From Erwinia persicina (GTDB lineage: Bacteria > Pseudomonadota > Gammaproteobacteria > Enterobacterales > Enterobacteriaceae): a DNA stretch of 64,000 nucleotides. The notes below the pieces were generated by a model. That model did no database searches and was not told where the DNA came from. It saw only the letters and a program-made list of their open reading frames with translations. Positions 18,842 through 29,041 of the stretch are shown one piece after another. Within the stretch, counting starts at the first letter, position 1. Every line of letters begins with the position of its first letter. The stretch lies in contig NZ_JACYMO010000006.1 of NCBI RefSeq assembly GCF_014838825.1, forward strand, positions 1 to 64,000. The letters run 5' to 3'. The position numbers and the translations under genes are program-made.

Positions 18842-20992
18842 CTACAGTGAGCAGGAGACGCAGCCTTCCACTTCCGTGCCCTGCAGCGCCATCTGGCGCA
18901 GACGAATGTAGTACAGCGTCTTGATGCCTTTCTTCCAGGCGTAGATCTGCGCCTTATTGATATCGCGCGTGGTGGCGGTATCGCGGAAGAACAGCGTCAG
19001 GGAGAGTCCCTGATCGACATGGCGGGTGGCTTCAGCGTAGGTATCGATGATCGCTTCCGGGCCAATGTCGTACGCATCCCGGTAGAACGCCTGATTGTCG
19101 TTATTCATAAACGGTGCCGGGTAATAGACGCGGCCGGTTTTGCCTTCTTTGCGGATCTCGATGCGCGACACAATCGGATGAATGCTCGACGTCGCGTGGT
19201 TGATGTAGGAGATCGACCCCGTTGGCGGAATAGCCTGTAAATTCTGGTTGTATAACCCGTGCTGCATCACGGCGTCTTTCAGTGCCTGCCAATCCGACTG
19301 CGTCGGCACAGCAATTCCGGCGCTGGCGAACAGCGCGGCAACCTTCTGCGTGCGCGGCTGCCAGCGCTGCTCAACGTACTGATTAAAGTATTCGCCGCTG
19401 GCGTAGCGTGAATTTTCGAAGCCGCTGAAGCAGGTGCCGCGCTCGTGTGCCAGCAGGTTTGAGGTGCGCAGGGCATGGTAGGTCACCGTGTAGAAATAGA
19501 TATTGGTGAAATCCAGCCCCTCTTCCGAACCGTATTGAATGCCTTCGCGCGCGAGGTAACCGTGCAGGTTCATCTGCCCCAGGCCAATAGCGTGCGACTG
19601 CGCATTCCCCTGTTCGATAGACGGCACCGAGTGGATGTGGCTCTGGTCAGACACCGCCGTCAGGCCACGCACCGCAATCTCAATGGTGCGGGCGAAGTCC
19701 GCCGAATCCATCGCATGGGCGATATTCAGTGAGCCCAGATTGCAGGAGATATCCTTGCCGATACGCTTATAGCTGAGATCGTCATGGTATTCGGTCGGGG
19801 TGTTCACCTGCAGGATCTCTGAACACAGGTTGCTCATATTAATGCGGCCGTGGATCGGATTGGCGCGGTTGACCGTATCTTCAAACATGATGTACGGATA
19901 GCCGGACTCAAACTGGATTTCGGCCAGTGTCTGGAAGAACTCACGCGGATTAATAAAGGTGCGGCGGATACGTTCGTCGGCCAGCATCTCATCATATTTC
20001 TCGCTGATGCTGATATCGGCAAACGGCAGGCCATAGATGCGCTCAACGTCATACGGGGAGAACAGGGCCATCGGCTGGTTGTCTTTGGCCAGCTGGAACG
20101 TTACATCGGGGATCACCACGCCGAGAGAGAGCGTTTTGATACGAATTTTTTCATCGGCGTTTTCGCGTTTGGTATCAAGGAAGCGCAGAATATCCGGGTG
20201 GTGTGCATTCAGATAGACCGCGCCAGCACCCTGACGTGCGCCGAGCTGATTAGCGTATGAGAAGGCATCTTCCAGCATCTTCATCACCGGGATCACCCCG
20301 GAAGACTGATTTTCAATGCGCTTGATCGGCGCGCCGGACTCCCGCAGGTTGGAAAGCAGGAACGCCACGCCGCCGCCACGTTTGGACAGTTGCAGCGCCG
20401 AATTCACTGCGCGGCCAATCGACTCCATATTGTCTTCGATGCGTAGCAGGAAGCAGGAGACCAGCTCACCGCGCTGCTGTTTACCACAGTTGAGAAAGGT
20501 GGGCGTCGCCGGCTGGAAACGACCGGCGAGGATCTCATCGGTCAGCGAACGAGCCAGCGTCTGGTCCCCTTTTGCCAGCGTCAGGGCCACCATACAGACG
20601 CGTTCGGTGAAGCCTTCCAGATAGCGTTTTCCATCAAAGGTTTTCAGCGTGTAGCTGGTGTAAAACTTCCAGGCTCCGAGAAACGTCTGGAAGCGGAAGC
20701 GCCGCTCATAAGCCTGTTGGAACAACGAGCAGACAAACTCAAACGGATAGGCATTCAGGACGTCAGCTTCGTAGTAGCCTTCGGAAACCAGATACTGCAG
20801 GCGTTCAGCGATCGAGTCGAACTGAACGCTGTTGGGGATCACGTGCTGGATAAAATACTGGCGCGTGGCCTCACGGTCCTTTTCAAACTGAATATGACCG
20901 TCGGCATCGTAAAGATTCAGCATCGCATTAAGCGCATGATAATCCGGTACTGTCGCCGTAGCCTCTATGAGTGTGCTGTCTGTTGCTGCCAA
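18842..20992 (-). CDS. nrdE: Class Ib ribonucleotide reductase large subunit NrdE
   Basis: Alpha subunit of 716 residues (E. coli 714). It contains the redox-active and radical cysteines in [16 protein letters not shown] and [10 protein letters not shown], the glycine-rich [11 protein letters not shown], the radical-transfer tyrosine pair in [10 protein letters not shown], and the C-terminal shuttle CVSCSL reduced by NrdH. It lacks the N-terminal ATP cone of class Ia, as expected. The start overlaps the 3' end of nrdI by 28 bases. Confidence 0.97.
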   Translation of the reverse strand: MAATDSTLIEATATVPDYHALNAMLNLYDADGHIQFEKDREATRQYFIQHVIPNSVQFDSIAERLQYLVSEGYYEADVLNAYPFEFVCSLFQQAYERRFRFQTFLGAWKFYTSYTLKTFDGKRYLEGFTERVCMVALTLAKGDQTLARSLTDEILAGRFQPATPTFLNCGKQQRGELVSCFLLRIEDNMESIGRAVNSALQLSKRGGGVAFLLSNLRESGAPIKRIENQSSGVIPVMKMLEDAFSYANQLGARQGAGAVYLNAHHPDILRFLDTKRENADEKIRIKTLSLGVVIPDVTFQLAKDNQPMALFSPYDVERIYGLPFADISISEKYDEMLADERIRRTFINPREFFQTLAEIQFESGYPYIMFEDTVNRANPIHGRINMSNLCSEILQVNTPTEYHDDLSYKRIGKDISCNLGSLNIAHAMDSADFARTIEIAVRGLTAVSDQSHIHSVPSIEQGNAQSHAIGLGQMNLHGYLAREGIQYGSEEGLDFTNIYFYTVTYHALRTSNLLAHERGTCFSGFENSRYASGEYFNQYVEQRWQPRTQKVAALFASAGIAVPTQSDWQALKDAVMQHGLYNQNLQAIPPTGSISYINHATSSIHPIVSRIEIRKEGKTGRVYYPAPFMNNDNQAFYRDAYDIGPEAIIDTYAEATRHVDQGLSLTLFFRDTATTRDINKAQIYAWKKGIKTLYYIRLRQMALQGTEVEGCVSCSL

Positions 20993-21375
20993 AATTGGGT
21001 TACTCCCTTGTAGACGTTAGCGAGGTCGTCAGAGGTGCCCATCAGCTCGAAGCGATAGAGGTAAGGCACCTGACATTTACGCGCGATAATGTCGCCAGCC
21101 AGGCAGTAAGCCTCGCCAAAATTGCGGTTGCCAGCGGCGATCACGCCGCGGATCAGCTGACGATTATGGGTATCGTTTAAAAACTGAATAACCTGTCTGG
21201 GGACGGCCCCCTGTGCCGTCCCCCCACCGTAGCTGGGCACCACCAGAATATAGGGCTGGTCAACCTGCAGATGTTGCGCATGATCTACGGGGATGCGGGC
21301 AGCGGGCAGGTTCAGACGGGTGATAAAACGATGGGTATTCTCAGACAGGCTGGAAAAGTACACCAGCGTGGTCAT
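20965..21375 (-). CDS. nrdI: Flavodoxin-like ribonucleotide reductase maturation protein NrdI
   Basis: 136-residue flavoprotein that supplies oxidant for assembly of the manganese-tyrosyl cofactor in NrdF. It starts with the FMN phosphate-binding loop [12 protein letters not shown] and has the family block [19 protein letters not shown] and [10 protein letters not shown]. It lies 4 bases downstream of nrdH and overlaps nrdE. Confidence 0.96.
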   Translation of the reverse strand: MTTLVYFSSLSENTHRFITRLNLPAARIPVDHAQHLQVDQPYILVVPSYGGGTAQGAVPRQVIQFLNDTHNRQLIRGVIAAGNRNFGEAYCLAGDIIARKCQVPYLYRFELMGTSDDLANVYKGVTQFWQQQTAHS

Positions 21376-21379
21376 GACG

Positions 21380-21622
21380 TTATCCCCGCGCTGCGGCCTG
21401 ATGGCTCAGTGCCAGAATTTTGTCCGGGCGGAAACCGCTCCAGTGATCCTGCTCTGCCATCACCACGGGGACCTGACGGTAGCCGAGGGACTTCAGCGTC
21501 TCAACGTGTGCCGGTTCACTGTCCAGATTGATCAGCTGGTAGTTAATACCGTTTTTGTCCATGGCGTTTTTCGTCGCGTTGCACTGGACACAGTTATCTT
21601 TAGTGTAAATAATAATGCGCAT
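21380..21622 (-). CDS. nrdH: Glutaredoxin-like electron donor NrdH
   Basis: 80-residue thioredoxin-fold protein reducing NrdE. Active site CVQC lies at residues 11-14 after the strand IIIYTKDN; the family signature WSGFRPDKI lies in the C-terminal half. First gene of nrdHIEF; the two NrdR boxes are 108-154 bases upstream of its start. Confidence 0.96.
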   Translation of the reverse strand: MRIIIYTKDNCVQCNATKNAMDKNGINYQLINLDSEPAHVETLKSLGYRQVPVVMAEQDHWSGFRPDKILALSHQAAARG

Positions 21623-21729
21623 GATTCGTATTCACCTTATGGGCCGGTTATCGCAAGTTACTGGCGCTGATTTACTGCCCGGTGAGCGCCGCCACTGCCA
21701 CACCATATTGTGTGGTCCTGATGGTTTGA

Positions 21730-21776
21730 ATACTAGATATAGTGCGTTAAGAATGCAACCACACAACATATAGGTT
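21730..21776. promoter_or_regulatory. Pair of NrdR boxes upstream of nrdHIEF
   Basis: ATACTAGATATAGTGC (21730-21745) and ACACAACATATAGGTT (21761-21776) both fit the NrdR consensus acaCwAtATaTwGwgt. Their centres are 31 bases apart, about three helical turns, the spacing typical for cooperative NrdR binding. This predicts ATP/dATP-dependent repression of nrdHIEF. Confidence 0.8.
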
Positions 21777-21851
21777 TTTCGTATTTATTTATCCGGCTCA
21801 CACACAAGCCTTGCGCCACAAGGCGTCAACCCATTTGAAAATAAATATGGC

Positions 21852-21882
21852 AAAAAAAAGCCCGCAGCTTTTGCTACGGGCT
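21852..21882 (-). terminator. Terminator downstream of ygaM
   Basis: Ten-base stem with one mismatch (AGCCCGTAGC / GCTGCGGGCT on the minus strand), TTTT-size loop, then eight T. It ends the ygaM message. Confidence 0.85.
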
Positions 21883-21906
21883 TCGCAATATTGCGTCTTT
21901 AATGCA

Positions 21907-22230
21907 CTATCTGCCAGTGGTGCTGGTGGCGATCAGGGCACCAACGATGATACCCAGGGCGGCACCGATGCCCACGCCGTGCCAGGGTTTTTCGCGCACA
22001 TAGTCATCTACATGGCCACCGGCATCTCTGGCTGCCTGGGTGACGCGGTTCCGGCCGTGAAGTTTAGCCCGGGTTTCTTTCAGCAGGGATTCGGCCCGTG
22101 AGCGCGCGTGGTCCGCTTCTTCCTTAGATTTGCTGCCCCAGGACTTCAACAGATCGTCCAGGCTGTCAGCCAGCAAAGAAACATCCTGATTCAGGTCGAT
22201 CTCGTCATTTTTTGGTGTCCGGTTGAACAT
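21907..22230 (-). CDS. ygaM: DUF883 inner-membrane protein YgaM
   Basis: 107 residues, similar to E. coli YgaM (109). A soluble helical N-terminus (LADSLDDLLKSWGSKSKEEA) leads to RESLLKETRAKLHGRNRV-like helices and one C-terminal membrane segment (GVGIGAALGIIVGALIA). DUF883 relatives ElaB and YqjD are tail-anchored proteins that associate with ribosomes in stationary phase; that role is only inferred here. It has its own terminator and is divergent from ygaC. Confidence 0.88.
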   Translation of the reverse strand: MFNRTPKNDEIDLNQDVSLLADSLDDLLKSWGSKSKEEADHARSRAESLLKETRAKLHGRNRVTQAARDAGGHVDDYVREKPWHGVGIGAALGIIVGALIATSTTGR

Positions 22231-22380
22231 TTTTTGCTCCCTTGATCTGAAAAAGTACTATTAAGTATAGAACAGGCTCACAAAACGCCATGCCATGCGC
22301 GGCGTTTATGGACTAATCCGAAAGCCCTGCTGTGTCGCCTGTTGTAAGGTTGCGGGGTTAGCAGACTGAGAGGAGCAAGC

Positions 22381-22716
22381 ATGTATTTACGACCTGATGA
22401 GGTAGCTCGCGTACTGGAAAAGGCGGGATTTGAAATGGATGCGGTCACCGCAAAAACTTACGGCTACCGCCGCGGCGAGGACTATGTTTACGTCAACCGT
22501 GAGGCGCGTCTGGGTCGTACCGCCCTGGTGATCCACCCGACGCTCAAGGAGCGAAGCCAGGCTATTACTGCGGCATCGTCAGATGTGAAAACCTGCGATC
22601 ATTACGTGCGCTTCCCGATGTATCTGGCGGGGGAAAACAACGATCACTACGGGATCCCCCACGGTTTCAGTTCGCGCATGGCGCTGGAACGCTATCTGGA
22701 AAGGATGTTTGGCTAA
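22381..22716 (+). CDS. ygaC: DUF2002 protein YgaC
   Basis: 111-residue cytoplasmic protein matching E. coli YgaC from the first residue ([17 protein letters not shown]) to the end ([16 protein letters not shown]). Function unknown; E. coli ygaC is reported to be Fur-regulated, but I could not identify a Fur box by eye. GAGAGGAGC ribosome site. Its neighbour ygaM is the same as in E. coli. Confidence 0.9.
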   Translation: MYLRPDEVARVLEKAGFEMDAVTAKTYGYRRGEDYVYVNREARLGRTALVIHPTLKERSQAITAASSDVKTCDHYVRFPMYLAGENNDHYGIPHGFSSRMALERYLERMFG

Positions 22717-22801
22717 TTTTTCAACGCGTTGCATTCGCCGGACTGAATCGGTATAACGCGGGCAACTGGCCATAAAGGCGTCCCTACGGATTGACAGCAT
22801 C

Positions 22802-24220
22802 ATGCAGCAGCAACAGCAGGCCCCCCGGCAGTTCAAACGCAGTATGAAAGCACGCCATCTGGTGATGCTTTCCCTCGGTGGCGTGATTGGCACCGGACTC
22901 TTTTTTAATACCGGCTATATTATCTCCACGACAGGTGCTGCTGGCACACTGCTGGCCTACCTGATCGGGGCGCTGGTGGTCTGGCTGGTGATGCTCAGTC
23001 TCGGAGAGCTTTCGGTGGCGATGCCTGAAACCGGTGCTTTCCACGTCTATGCTGCCCGCTATCTCAGCCCGGGCACCGGCTATACCGTCGCCTGGCTGTA
23101 CTGGCTGACGTGGACGGTAGCACTGGGCTCCAGCCTGACAGCCGCCGGTTTCTGTATGCAGTACTGGTTCCCCGATTCCCCGGTCTGGCTGTGGTGTCTG
23201 CTGTTCTGCGTGCTGATCTTTCTGCTGAATGTCGTCTCCTCGCGCTTCTTTGCGGAGGCCGAGTTCTGGTTCTCTGTGGTCAAAGTGATCACCATTCTGG
23301 CGTTTCTGATGCTGGGTGGGGCGGCGATGTTTGGATTTATTCCGCTGCGGGACGGCACCCCGGCACCGTTTTTCCACCATCTCACTGCGTCGGGCTGGTT
23401 TCCGCACGGCGTACTGCCGATCCTGATGACCATGGTGGCGGTCAACTTTGCTTTCTCCGGTACGGAGCTGATCGGCATCGCCGCCGGTGAAACGGAAGAG
23501 CCACATAAAGTCCTGCCGCTGGCGATCCGCACCACGGTAGTACGTCTGATCATCTTCTTTGTCGGTACGGTACTGATCCTCGCCAGCCTGATCCCGATGG
23601 ATCAGGCCGGGATTGTAAAAAGCCCCTTTGTCATGGTCTTTGAAAAGATCGGGCTGCCGTACGCGGCTGATGTGATTAACTTTGTGATCCTCACGGCGAT
23701 CCTCTCTGCCGCCAATTCCGGACTCTATGCCTCTGGCCGGATGCTGTGGTCACTGGCTAATCAGCAGACGCTGCCCGCCTGCTTCACTCGTCTGACGCGG
23801 CGCGGCATCCCGCTGGTGGCGATCTCCGTCAGTATGCTGGGCGGTCTGCTGGCGCTGCTTTCCAGCGTGGTGGCCGCGGATACGGTGTTTGTGGCGCTGT
23901 CGGCTATATCGGGTTTTGCCGTGGTGGCGGTGTGGATGAGTATTTGCGCTTCACACTACCGCTTTCGCCGCGCGTGGCTGCGGGAAGGACATGGCGAAAG
24001 CGAGCTGAAGTACCGCGCGCCCTGGTTCCCGCTGACGCCTCTGCTGGGCTTCAGCCTGTGCCTGCTGGCGTGTATCGGGCTGGCATTTGACCCCGACCAG
24101 CGTATCGCGCTGTGGTGCGGCCTGCCGTTTGTGGCGCTGTGCTATGCGGCGCACTGGCTGACGCAGCGACGCCGCAGGCGTCTGCCGGAACCGCGCCCCG
24201 TCCCAGGCGTCAATGGCTGA
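22802..24220 (+). CDS. mmuP: S-methylmethionine permease MmuP
   Basis: Amino-acid/polyamine/organocation family permease of 472 residues with twelve hydrophobic segments. It is nearly collinear with E. coli Mmu[21 protein letters not shown] near the N-terminus, the central [20 protein letters not shown] motif and [16 protein letters not shown]. In E. coli mmuP is followed by the homocysteine methyltransferase gene mmuM; here the next gene is an unrelated lipoprotein, so the transporter stands alone. Substrate specificity is inferred from similarity only. S-methylmethionine is a plant metabolite, which would suit a plant-associated host. Confidence 0.85.
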   Translation: MQQQQQAPRQFKRSMKARHLVMLSLGGVIGTGLFFNTGYIISTTGAAGTLLAYLIGALVVWLVMLSLGELSVAMPETGAFHVYAARYLSPGTGYTVAWLYWLTWTVALGSSLTAAGFCMQYWFPDSPVWLWCLLFCVLIFLLNVVSSRFFAEAEFWFSVVKVITILAFLMLGGAAMFGFIPLRDGTPAPFFHHLTASGWFPHGVLPILMTMVAVNFAFSGTELIGIAAGETEEPHKVLPLAIRTTVVRLIIFFVGTVLILASLIPMDQAGIVKSPFVMVFEKIGLPYAADVINFVILTAILSAANSGLYASGRMLWSLANQQTLPACFTRLTRRGIPLVAISVSMLGGLLALLSSVVAADTVFVALSAISGFAVVAVWMSICASHYRFRRAWLREGHGESELKYRAPWFPLTPLLGFSLCLLACIGLAFDPDQRIALWCGLPFVALCYAAHWLTQRRRRRLPEPRPVPGVNG

Positions 24221-24311
24221 ATAAACCCCCAATTAGCCGCGCTATTAGCCCGCTAGTTTGCCGAAGGTGGCGCGTAGACTGTTAGCATGATGGACTCAGG
24301 CAGGATAAATG

Positions 24312-24734
24312 ATGAAACGGCTGATTGCAGCGCTGGCAGCAGCGTGGATGTTGAGTGGCTGCGCCACGATTGTCGGTAGCGAAACGCAGGACGTCACCTT
24401 ACAGACGCAGCCTCCGGGGGTGAAGTTTGTGGTGCAGGACGAGACCGGTAAAGCGGTCGCCGAAGGCTATACGCCGAAAACTGTGACGCTGATGAAGTCC
24501 AACGGTAACTACTTTGGCAAGAAGAAGTACCTGGTCATGCTGGAACGTCAGGGCTATGTACCGCAGACGCTGCCGCTGAAAGAGAGCGCCAACCTGTGGT
24601 ATCTGCTGGGGAATATCCCGCTGCTGGGCTTCCCGGGCTGGCTGTTGGTCGACCCGTTCTACGGGGGGATGTATAAGATTGAACCGGAACGCGTTCAGAC
24701 CATTATGAATCCGGTCGGTGCACGCGGCGGCTGA
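24312..24734 (+). CDS. Small uncharacterised lipoprotein
   Basis: 140 residues with a type II signal peptide ending LSGC; Cys18 or so would be lipidated. The mature part starts ATIVGSETQDVTLQTQPPG, resembling a PEGA-like beta domain, and the C-terminal third is hydrophobic (LLGNIPLLGFPGWLLVDPFY) followed by GGMYKIEPE. I do not recognise a characterised relative. ATG 24312 is preferred to the adjacent ATG 24309 because AGGA then lies 6 bases upstream. Its own terminator follows directly. Confidence 0.75.
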   Translation: MKRLIAALAAAWMLSGCATIVGSETQDVTLQTQPPGVKFVVQDETGKAVAEGYTPKTVTLMKSNGNYFGKKKYLVMLERQGYVPQTLPLKESANLWYLLGNIPLLGFPGWLLVDPFYGGMYKIEPERVQTIMNPVGARGG

Positions 24735-24740
24735 CTCAAC

Positions 24741-24777
24741 AACGGCAGGTCGGGTGAACCCTCCTGCCGTTTTTCTT
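24741..24777 (+). terminator. Terminator after the small lipoprotein gene
   Basis: Nine-base stem AACGGCAGG / CCTGCCGTT with a 13-base loop, then TTTTC-TTT. It lies between two convergent genes (lipoprotein and speG). Confidence 0.75.
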
Positions 24778-25343
24778 TACTGCGCGGTGGTTTTTACCAT
24801 GCTGTGTGCTGGTTTGAATTTTTCCAGATACTGATGCTGGAAGATGCACATGCGAATGGTATTACGGTATTCACCGTTGATAAAGAATTCGTGGATCAGC
24901 TCACCTTCAATTTCAAAGCCCAGCTTGCGGTAAATGTGGATCGCCTTTTCGTTCTCTTTATCGACGATCAGGTAGAGTTTATACAGGTTCAGCACCGAAA
25001 AACCGTACTCCATCGCCAGCTTCGCGGCCTTACTGGCCAGACCCTTGCCCTGATGGCTGGGGGCGATAATAATCTGAAATTCTGCACGACGGTGGATGTG
25101 GTTAATCTCTACCAGTTCCACCAGCCCGGCGTTACCCCCATCATGCTCAACGACAAACCGCCGCTCACTCTGGTCATGGATATGCTTGTCATAAAGATCG
25201 GACAGCTCAACAAACGCCTCGTAGGGCTCTTCAAACCAGTAGCGCATGACGCTGGCGTTGTTATCCAGCTGATGGACAAACCGCAGGTCTTCACGCTCCA
25301 GAGGACGCAGTTTCACGCTGTGATCAACAGACTTAGCCGACAT
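24777..25343 (-). CDS. speG: Spermidine N1-acetyltransferase
   Basis: GNAT-family enzyme that acetylates spermidine to relieve polyamine excess. 188 residues, close to E. coli SpeG (186). Conserved blocks: [20 protein letters not shown] at the start, [20 protein letters not shown] (allosteric polyamine-site region) and the acetyl-CoA motif [16 protein letters not shown] start at 25367 is in frame but ATG 25343 carries AAGGA upstream and matches the family. E. coli speG is located elsewhere on the chromosome, so this position is specific to the present genome or its relatives. Confidence 0.95.
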   Translation of the reverse strand: MSAKSVDHSVKLRPLEREDLRFVHQLDNNASVMRYWFEEPYEAFVELSDLYDKHIHDQSERRFVVEHDGGNAGLVELVEINHIHRRAEFQIIIAPSHQGKGLASKAAKLAMEYGFSVLNLYKLYLIVDKENEKAIHIYRKLGFEIEGELIHEFFINGEYRNTIRMCIFQHQYLEKFKPAHSMVKTTAQ

Positions 25344-25400
25344 AAAAATTCCTTTTCGGGGATGCAATATTGCCGGGGAGTATAACGGTTTATCACAGGT

Positions 25401-25426
25401 AAAAAAAACGCGCCCGAAGGCGCGTT
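25401..25426 (-). terminator. Terminator downstream of tsx
   Basis: Perfect eight-base stem AACGCGCC / GGCGCGTT with a tetraloop, followed on the minus strand by a run of T. It ends the tsx message. Confidence 0.85.
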
Positions 25427-25484
25427 GCGTGACGCTTTTTACCGGAACAGGATGTGACCTTGATTTTCAGTCACGCCGGGGTCA

Positions 25485-26351
25485 TCAGAAGTTGTAACCC
25501 ACCACCAGGTAATAACCGAAGCCGTTCGACTTAACGTTAAAATCGCCTTTGCCAAAGTTCAGCTCGGTGCCGTCATTCCACTGGCCGCCGTTGTGGAAGT
25601 AACGCGCCACGACGGAGTAGTGCCAGTGGTCGTAGCCCAGCGAGAGAATATGGCTGGAGGCAATCGAGTTGCTGGTGCGCGCGGGCGCGGAGTTATCCCC
25701 AAGGTCAGAACCCCAGTCAAAGTTAGTGAAGCCGATATAGCTCAGGTTGCCGCCCCACAGCTGAGTCAGCGGCACGAAGTATTTCACCTTGAAGCGGTAT
25801 CCGTCCCACTGATTTTCGTTGGCTGCACCGTAGTTCGCCCACTGATATTTTGCGTACACGTTCAGCGACAGGCCGACGTCGGAATGGGTGTCGATATCGG
25901 TACCCAGGCCCATATACCAGGTGTTCTGGCGGTTGGCACGGTTGTCACCCATATCGTAGATATAGTTGTTGGCGAAGTACCACTCTTTGAACGGGCCAAA
26001 CGCCAGGCTGGTGCCGGTCAGTTTGTCGATGGAGAAGCGCGGTTCGATCTCCATAAAGAACGGGGAGCCGTCATCCCATGCGCCGACGTCGTTACCGTTG
26101 CCCACCCCGAAGAATTTAGGCACATCAATATAGCCGTAGAAATCGAACCAGTCTTTTTTCGCAAAGGCTTCGTATTCCAGATAAACGTCATTGTTCAGCT
26201 GAGGCCCGAAGCGGGTGTGATAGCTGCCGACCACATTGACGCTCTGATGCCACCAGTCAGAAACATACTCCGGACTGCTGGTTTCAGCGAATGAGGAGTG
26301 GGTATAAGAGAGCGCTGCCAGCGCGCCAGCCATCATAATTTTATATTTCAT
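25485..26351 (-). CDS. tsx: Nucleoside-specific outer-membrane channel Tsx
   Basis: Twelve-stranded beta-barrel for diffusion of nucleosides and deoxynucleosides. The signal peptide ends SSFAETSS. The mature protein closely follows E. coli Tsx: [54 protein letters not shown] and the C-terminal phenylalanine in VVGYNF needed for Bam-dependent insertion. A GTG start four codons upstream is possible but ATG 26351 gives a normal signal peptide. A perfect CRP site lies about 200 bases upstream, in line with CRP control of E. coli tsx. Confidence 0.95.
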   Translation of the reverse strand: MKYKIMMAGALAALSYTHSSFAETSSPEYVSDWWHQSVNVVGSYHTRFGPQLNNDVYLEYEAFAKKDWFDFYGYIDVPKFFGVGNGNDVGAWDDGSPFFMEIEPRFSIDKLTGTSLAFGPFKEWYFANNYIYDMGDNRANRQNTWYMGLGTDIDTHSDVGLSLNVYAKYQWANYGAANENQWDGYRFKVKYFVPLTQLWGGNLSYIGFTNFDWGSDLGDNSAPARTSNSIASSHILSLGYDHWHYSVVARYFHNGGQWNDGTELNFGKGDFNVKSNGFGYYLVVGYNF

Positions 26352-26763
26352 TATTATTACCACATGCTCTGAGACCCGGCTCTGTAGCCAGCGCGCTGGT
26401 TGGGTCAGGTTATCTACGGCGACAAATGGGTGATTAAGATTACGAAAAAAACACCCGCCATCATTGCTGCGGCAGTGTGCCGCTAACAGCGTGTTAGGAA
26501 ATAGAGATTGCTCACACTTGTCAAATTCTGTTTCATTTCAATTCAGCTAAAGTGTGATTCAAATCACAAAAAATCCACGGCAGTACGGAACTTAATCAGA
26601 AAAGGGGTTTTGCCGTCGCCAGGCAGCAAGGTAAACGGTTGCCTGGTGATTTCTCAGGTTCAGGGTAAAAACGAGGGGCGTCGGCGGTAAAAAAGGATGG
26701 CGCTGTTTTCTGCTCAGTCATAAGGCGGGCTTATGCGTCATCGGGGTGGCAACCCTCTATGCC
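26352..26763. other. 412-base non-coding region: tsx promoter and cassette end
   Basis: This gap holds the AT-rich tsx control region (26352-26580) and the 3' side of the outer-membrane cassette. Visible elements are the perfect CRP site at 26553-26568, a GCGGCA-GTG-TGCCGC hairpin near 26470-26485 and a CATAAG-GCGGG-CTTATG hairpin at 26719-26735 that may end the cassette transcript although it lacks a T run. No gene is supported. Confidence 0.6.
26553..26568. promoter_or_regulatory. CRP-binding site upstream of tsx
   Basis: TGTGATTCAAATCACA is a perfect TGTGA-N6-TCACA palindrome. The distance to the tsx start (about 200 bases) leaves room for a promoter with a long leader, as in E. coli, where tsx is controlled by CRP with CytR and DeoR. 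CytR or DeoR sites were not identified. Confidence 0.8.
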
Positions 26764-27906
26764 CTAACGACAGGCATCCCCTTTTGCGGCCAGATGATCG
26801 CGGTCGGCTTGCTCTGCCTGCTGCGCCAGCTGGGCAAAATCCCCGTACTGGTACATCAGCTGCGGGGTGGGTAAATTCACCATATTCTTTCCGGGCCAGA
26901 TTTCCAGCCGCGCAAAACCGGAAAGAGGCTGCTGGTTAAAGTGGTTGGGCAGCGTCAGCCAGAGTTCGGGGACGCTGTCTGCCGGACGGGAAGGGAGGCG
27001 GCGGTCGAGGGTGCTGTAGTTACGGCGCAGGACGAGGAATTTATCCGGCAGGCGGCAGCGGCTGTTCCACCACGATCCGTCGATCATATCAAAGTGGAAG
27101 CGGGTCTCTTTGGGGCTGACCGCCAGCAGCTGTGCCAGAGCCTGGGGGATCATCTGTGCCATTGATGCCTCGTACTGCGTCAGCGAGGTGCCCCCTCCGT
27201 GGGATAGAAGGTCGATCGCAATACGTGCGCCCAGCAGGTTTGAATAGAGATCTTCCGGGGAAAAGGCCGAGACCCCTTCTGAATAGCCCGGTACGGATTC
27301 AAAGCCGTACCACTGCGCCACTTCATGCCAGACCGCCAGCTGGAAGGCGAGATGGGCTGCCAGCCGGATCGCCAGGTTATAGCGGTCCAGCGCGTTAGCT
27401 GGCGGGGTAAAGTGCCCCAGCCGGATGATGCGCTGGCCCAGCTCATCAGGCAGCGTGAGGGTGCCCGCCTGGCCCAGCTGCGGCAAAATGCGGGTAAACA
27501 GCCACAGCGTGTTATCCGCGGTGTCGCGCACGTGGGCGAGGTCAATAAACCCTCCGCGCCGGGTGTAGACAATTCCGTCGTGCTCACTGTTCAGCCCGGT
27601 CAGGGTCATGATGATACTGTCCCAGCTGTCGTTGTAGTGATGCCTGCCCGTATTGTCCGCAGCCACCACGTTACCGAACTGAATAAAGGGCACCGGGATG
27701 CCTAAAAATTTTGCCTGCACATCATAGCCGAAGGCGCAGCAGGGCCGCAGGCCATCCGGGGGCGACAGAGTAGGCAGGGTGGGCCAGACCTGGGTCGCCA
27801 GGGCCGCCGGCTGCCGGAGATCTCCTGTTTTTAAGGCGGAGGCGGCCGGGACCGGGACCTGGCAGGCATTTAACACCAGGGTTAACAGCACCCATCTCTT
27901 TTTCAT
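26764..27906 (-). CDS. DUF4056 lipoprotein of an outer-membrane cassette
   Basis: 380 residues. A short signal peptide ends in a lipobox-like LNAC (Cys15), so it is probably a lipoprotein. The central region (about 190-235) carries WHEVAQWYGFESVPGYSEG and FSPEDLYSNLLGARIA, the hallmark of DUF4056. The HEVAQWYG helix has a histidine and glutamate spacing that could suit metal binding, but no activity is established. The start codon overlaps the stop of the upstream Omp85-like gene by one base (TGATG), so translation is coupled. Last of three genes; function unknown. Confidence 0.75.
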   Translation of the reverse strand: MKKRWVLLTLVLNACQVPVPAASALKTGDLRQPAALATQVWPTLPTLSPPDGLRPCCAFGYDVQAKFLGIPVPFIQFGNVVAADNTGRHHYNDSWDSIIMTLTGLNSEHDGIVYTRRGGFIDLAHVRDTADNTLWLFTRILPQLGQAGTLTLPDELGQRIIRLGHFTPPANALDRYNLAIRLAAHLAFQLAVWHEVAQWYGFESVPGYSEGVSAFSPEDLYSNLLGARIAIDLLSHGGGTSLTQYEASMAQMIPQALAQLLAVSPKETRFHFDMIDGSWWNSRCRLPDKFLVLRRNYSTLDRRLPSRPADSVPELWLTLPNHFNQQPLSGFARLEIWPGKNMVNLPTPQLMYQYGDFAQLAQQAEQADRDHLAAKGDACR

Positions 27907-29039
27907 CAGAACGCTTCCCCAACCTGGAAATAGAACCCCGTGCTTTTCTCGCCTACGCCGTAGTCAAAGCGCAGATTCATGCTTTTTTTAATCTCAAAGC
28001 GATAACCGACGCCGACGGTAGGAAGCCAGTGGCCGTCAGCGACATTGTGGACGTCAGAAGACATACTGCCTGCACCAACCCAGGCGACAACACCGTGCCG
28101 CCAGCTCAGTTTTTTACGCAGTTCAAGCTGGGTCGTCACAATATTACGATCGCGGTAACGCCCTTCGTAATAACCCCGCAGGTGATGGCTGTCCCCTAAA
28201 AAGCCGGTCATTGTCCAGGGGACATTGCCCCCGGCGAACCGGCCGTACAGCTCCCACGCCAGCAGGGTGGTAGGGGTCAGGGGATGATATAGATCGTACT
28301 GCGTATCCCAGACGTCAAAGCGGTTATCGCTGCCTAAGGTCGGAGTATATCGGGTATAGCTGATATTGAGCAGCTGTCCGCGCGAAGGATTGATGGTGAC
28401 ATCCCGCGTGTCATAGCTGAACAACAGGCTGGCCCCGATGTTCATCTCACTTAAGCGCACCGGGTGCTGAAAGAAGCTTCCTGCTGCTTTTTTTTCTAAC
28501 CCGGTCGCTTTCTGGTCGTCGAAGGAACCGCCCACCCCGACGTAGGTATTCGCCCCCAGCCGGTAGAGGATTTTGGGCGTCAGGGTAACGGAGCGGGCGT
28601 TATAGGACTGCTTTCCCCGCTGATGTCGCCCGGCCTGGTAACCGACGCCCCAGTAATCCAGCGGACGATGGCTCAGGTCCCCGTTGAGAAAAAAACGCCA
28701 CCGATCCTGATGAAAAAAGGTGTAGTTTTCGTAACCCACACCAAACGCGCCCGTTGAGCTACCAAAGCCGGTGAGGGATAACGACGACAGCGGTGAAGAC
28801 TGCGGACGATCGTCGGGATGGTAAAACCCGACGGCAGCAACACCGATGCCCACGCCCAGCTCCGGGGTATAAAAGGGTCCCGGCACCACCCCCCAGTCGA
28901 TACCTTTATGCAAATCGGCCTCCTGCGTGCTGAACCTGCTCAGGTATCTGTCCACCGTCGGCCTGCTTAACAGCAGGGTGCCCTGGGACAGTGACGGAAT
29001 GAGAAACAAAGTCATTAATAGCCCAATGTTAGCCCACAT
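27906..29039 (-). CDS. Omp85-like (BamA/TamA C-terminal domain) outer-membrane barrel
   Basis: 377 residues. A signal peptide-like N-terminus is followed by a sequence of alternating aromatic strands typical of an outer-membrane barrel. Features of the surface-antigen/Omp85 barrel are visible: FSYDTRDVTINPSRGQLLNI, the conserved loop-6 motif as LRGYYEGRYRDRN, and the final strand ending in GEAF with C-terminal Phe. No POTRA domains are present, so it is a barrel-only Omp85 relative. It begins 2 bases after the upstream outer-membrane gene. Role unknown; barrel-only members are proposed to translocate or anchor partner proteins. Confidence 0.75.
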   Translation of the reverse strand: MWANIGLLMTLFLIPSLSQGTLLLSRPTVDRYLSRFSTQEADLHKGIDWGVVPGPFYTPELGVGIGVAAVGFYHPDDRPQSSPLSSLSLTGFGSSTGAFGVGYENYTFFHQDRWRFFLNGDLSHRPLDYWGVGYQAGRHQRGKQSYNARSVTLTPKILYRLGANTYVGVGGSFDDQKATGLEKKAAGSFFQHPVRLSEMNIGASLLFSYDTRDVTINPSRGQLLNISYTRYTPTLGSDNRFDVWDTQYDLYHPLTPTTLLAWELYGRFAGGNVPWTMTGFLGDSHHLRGYYEGRYRDRNIVTTQLELRKKLSWRHGVVAWVGAGSMSSDVHNVADGHWLPTVGVGYRFEIKKSMNLRFDYGVGEKSTGFYFQVGEAF

Positions 29040-29041
29040 GT

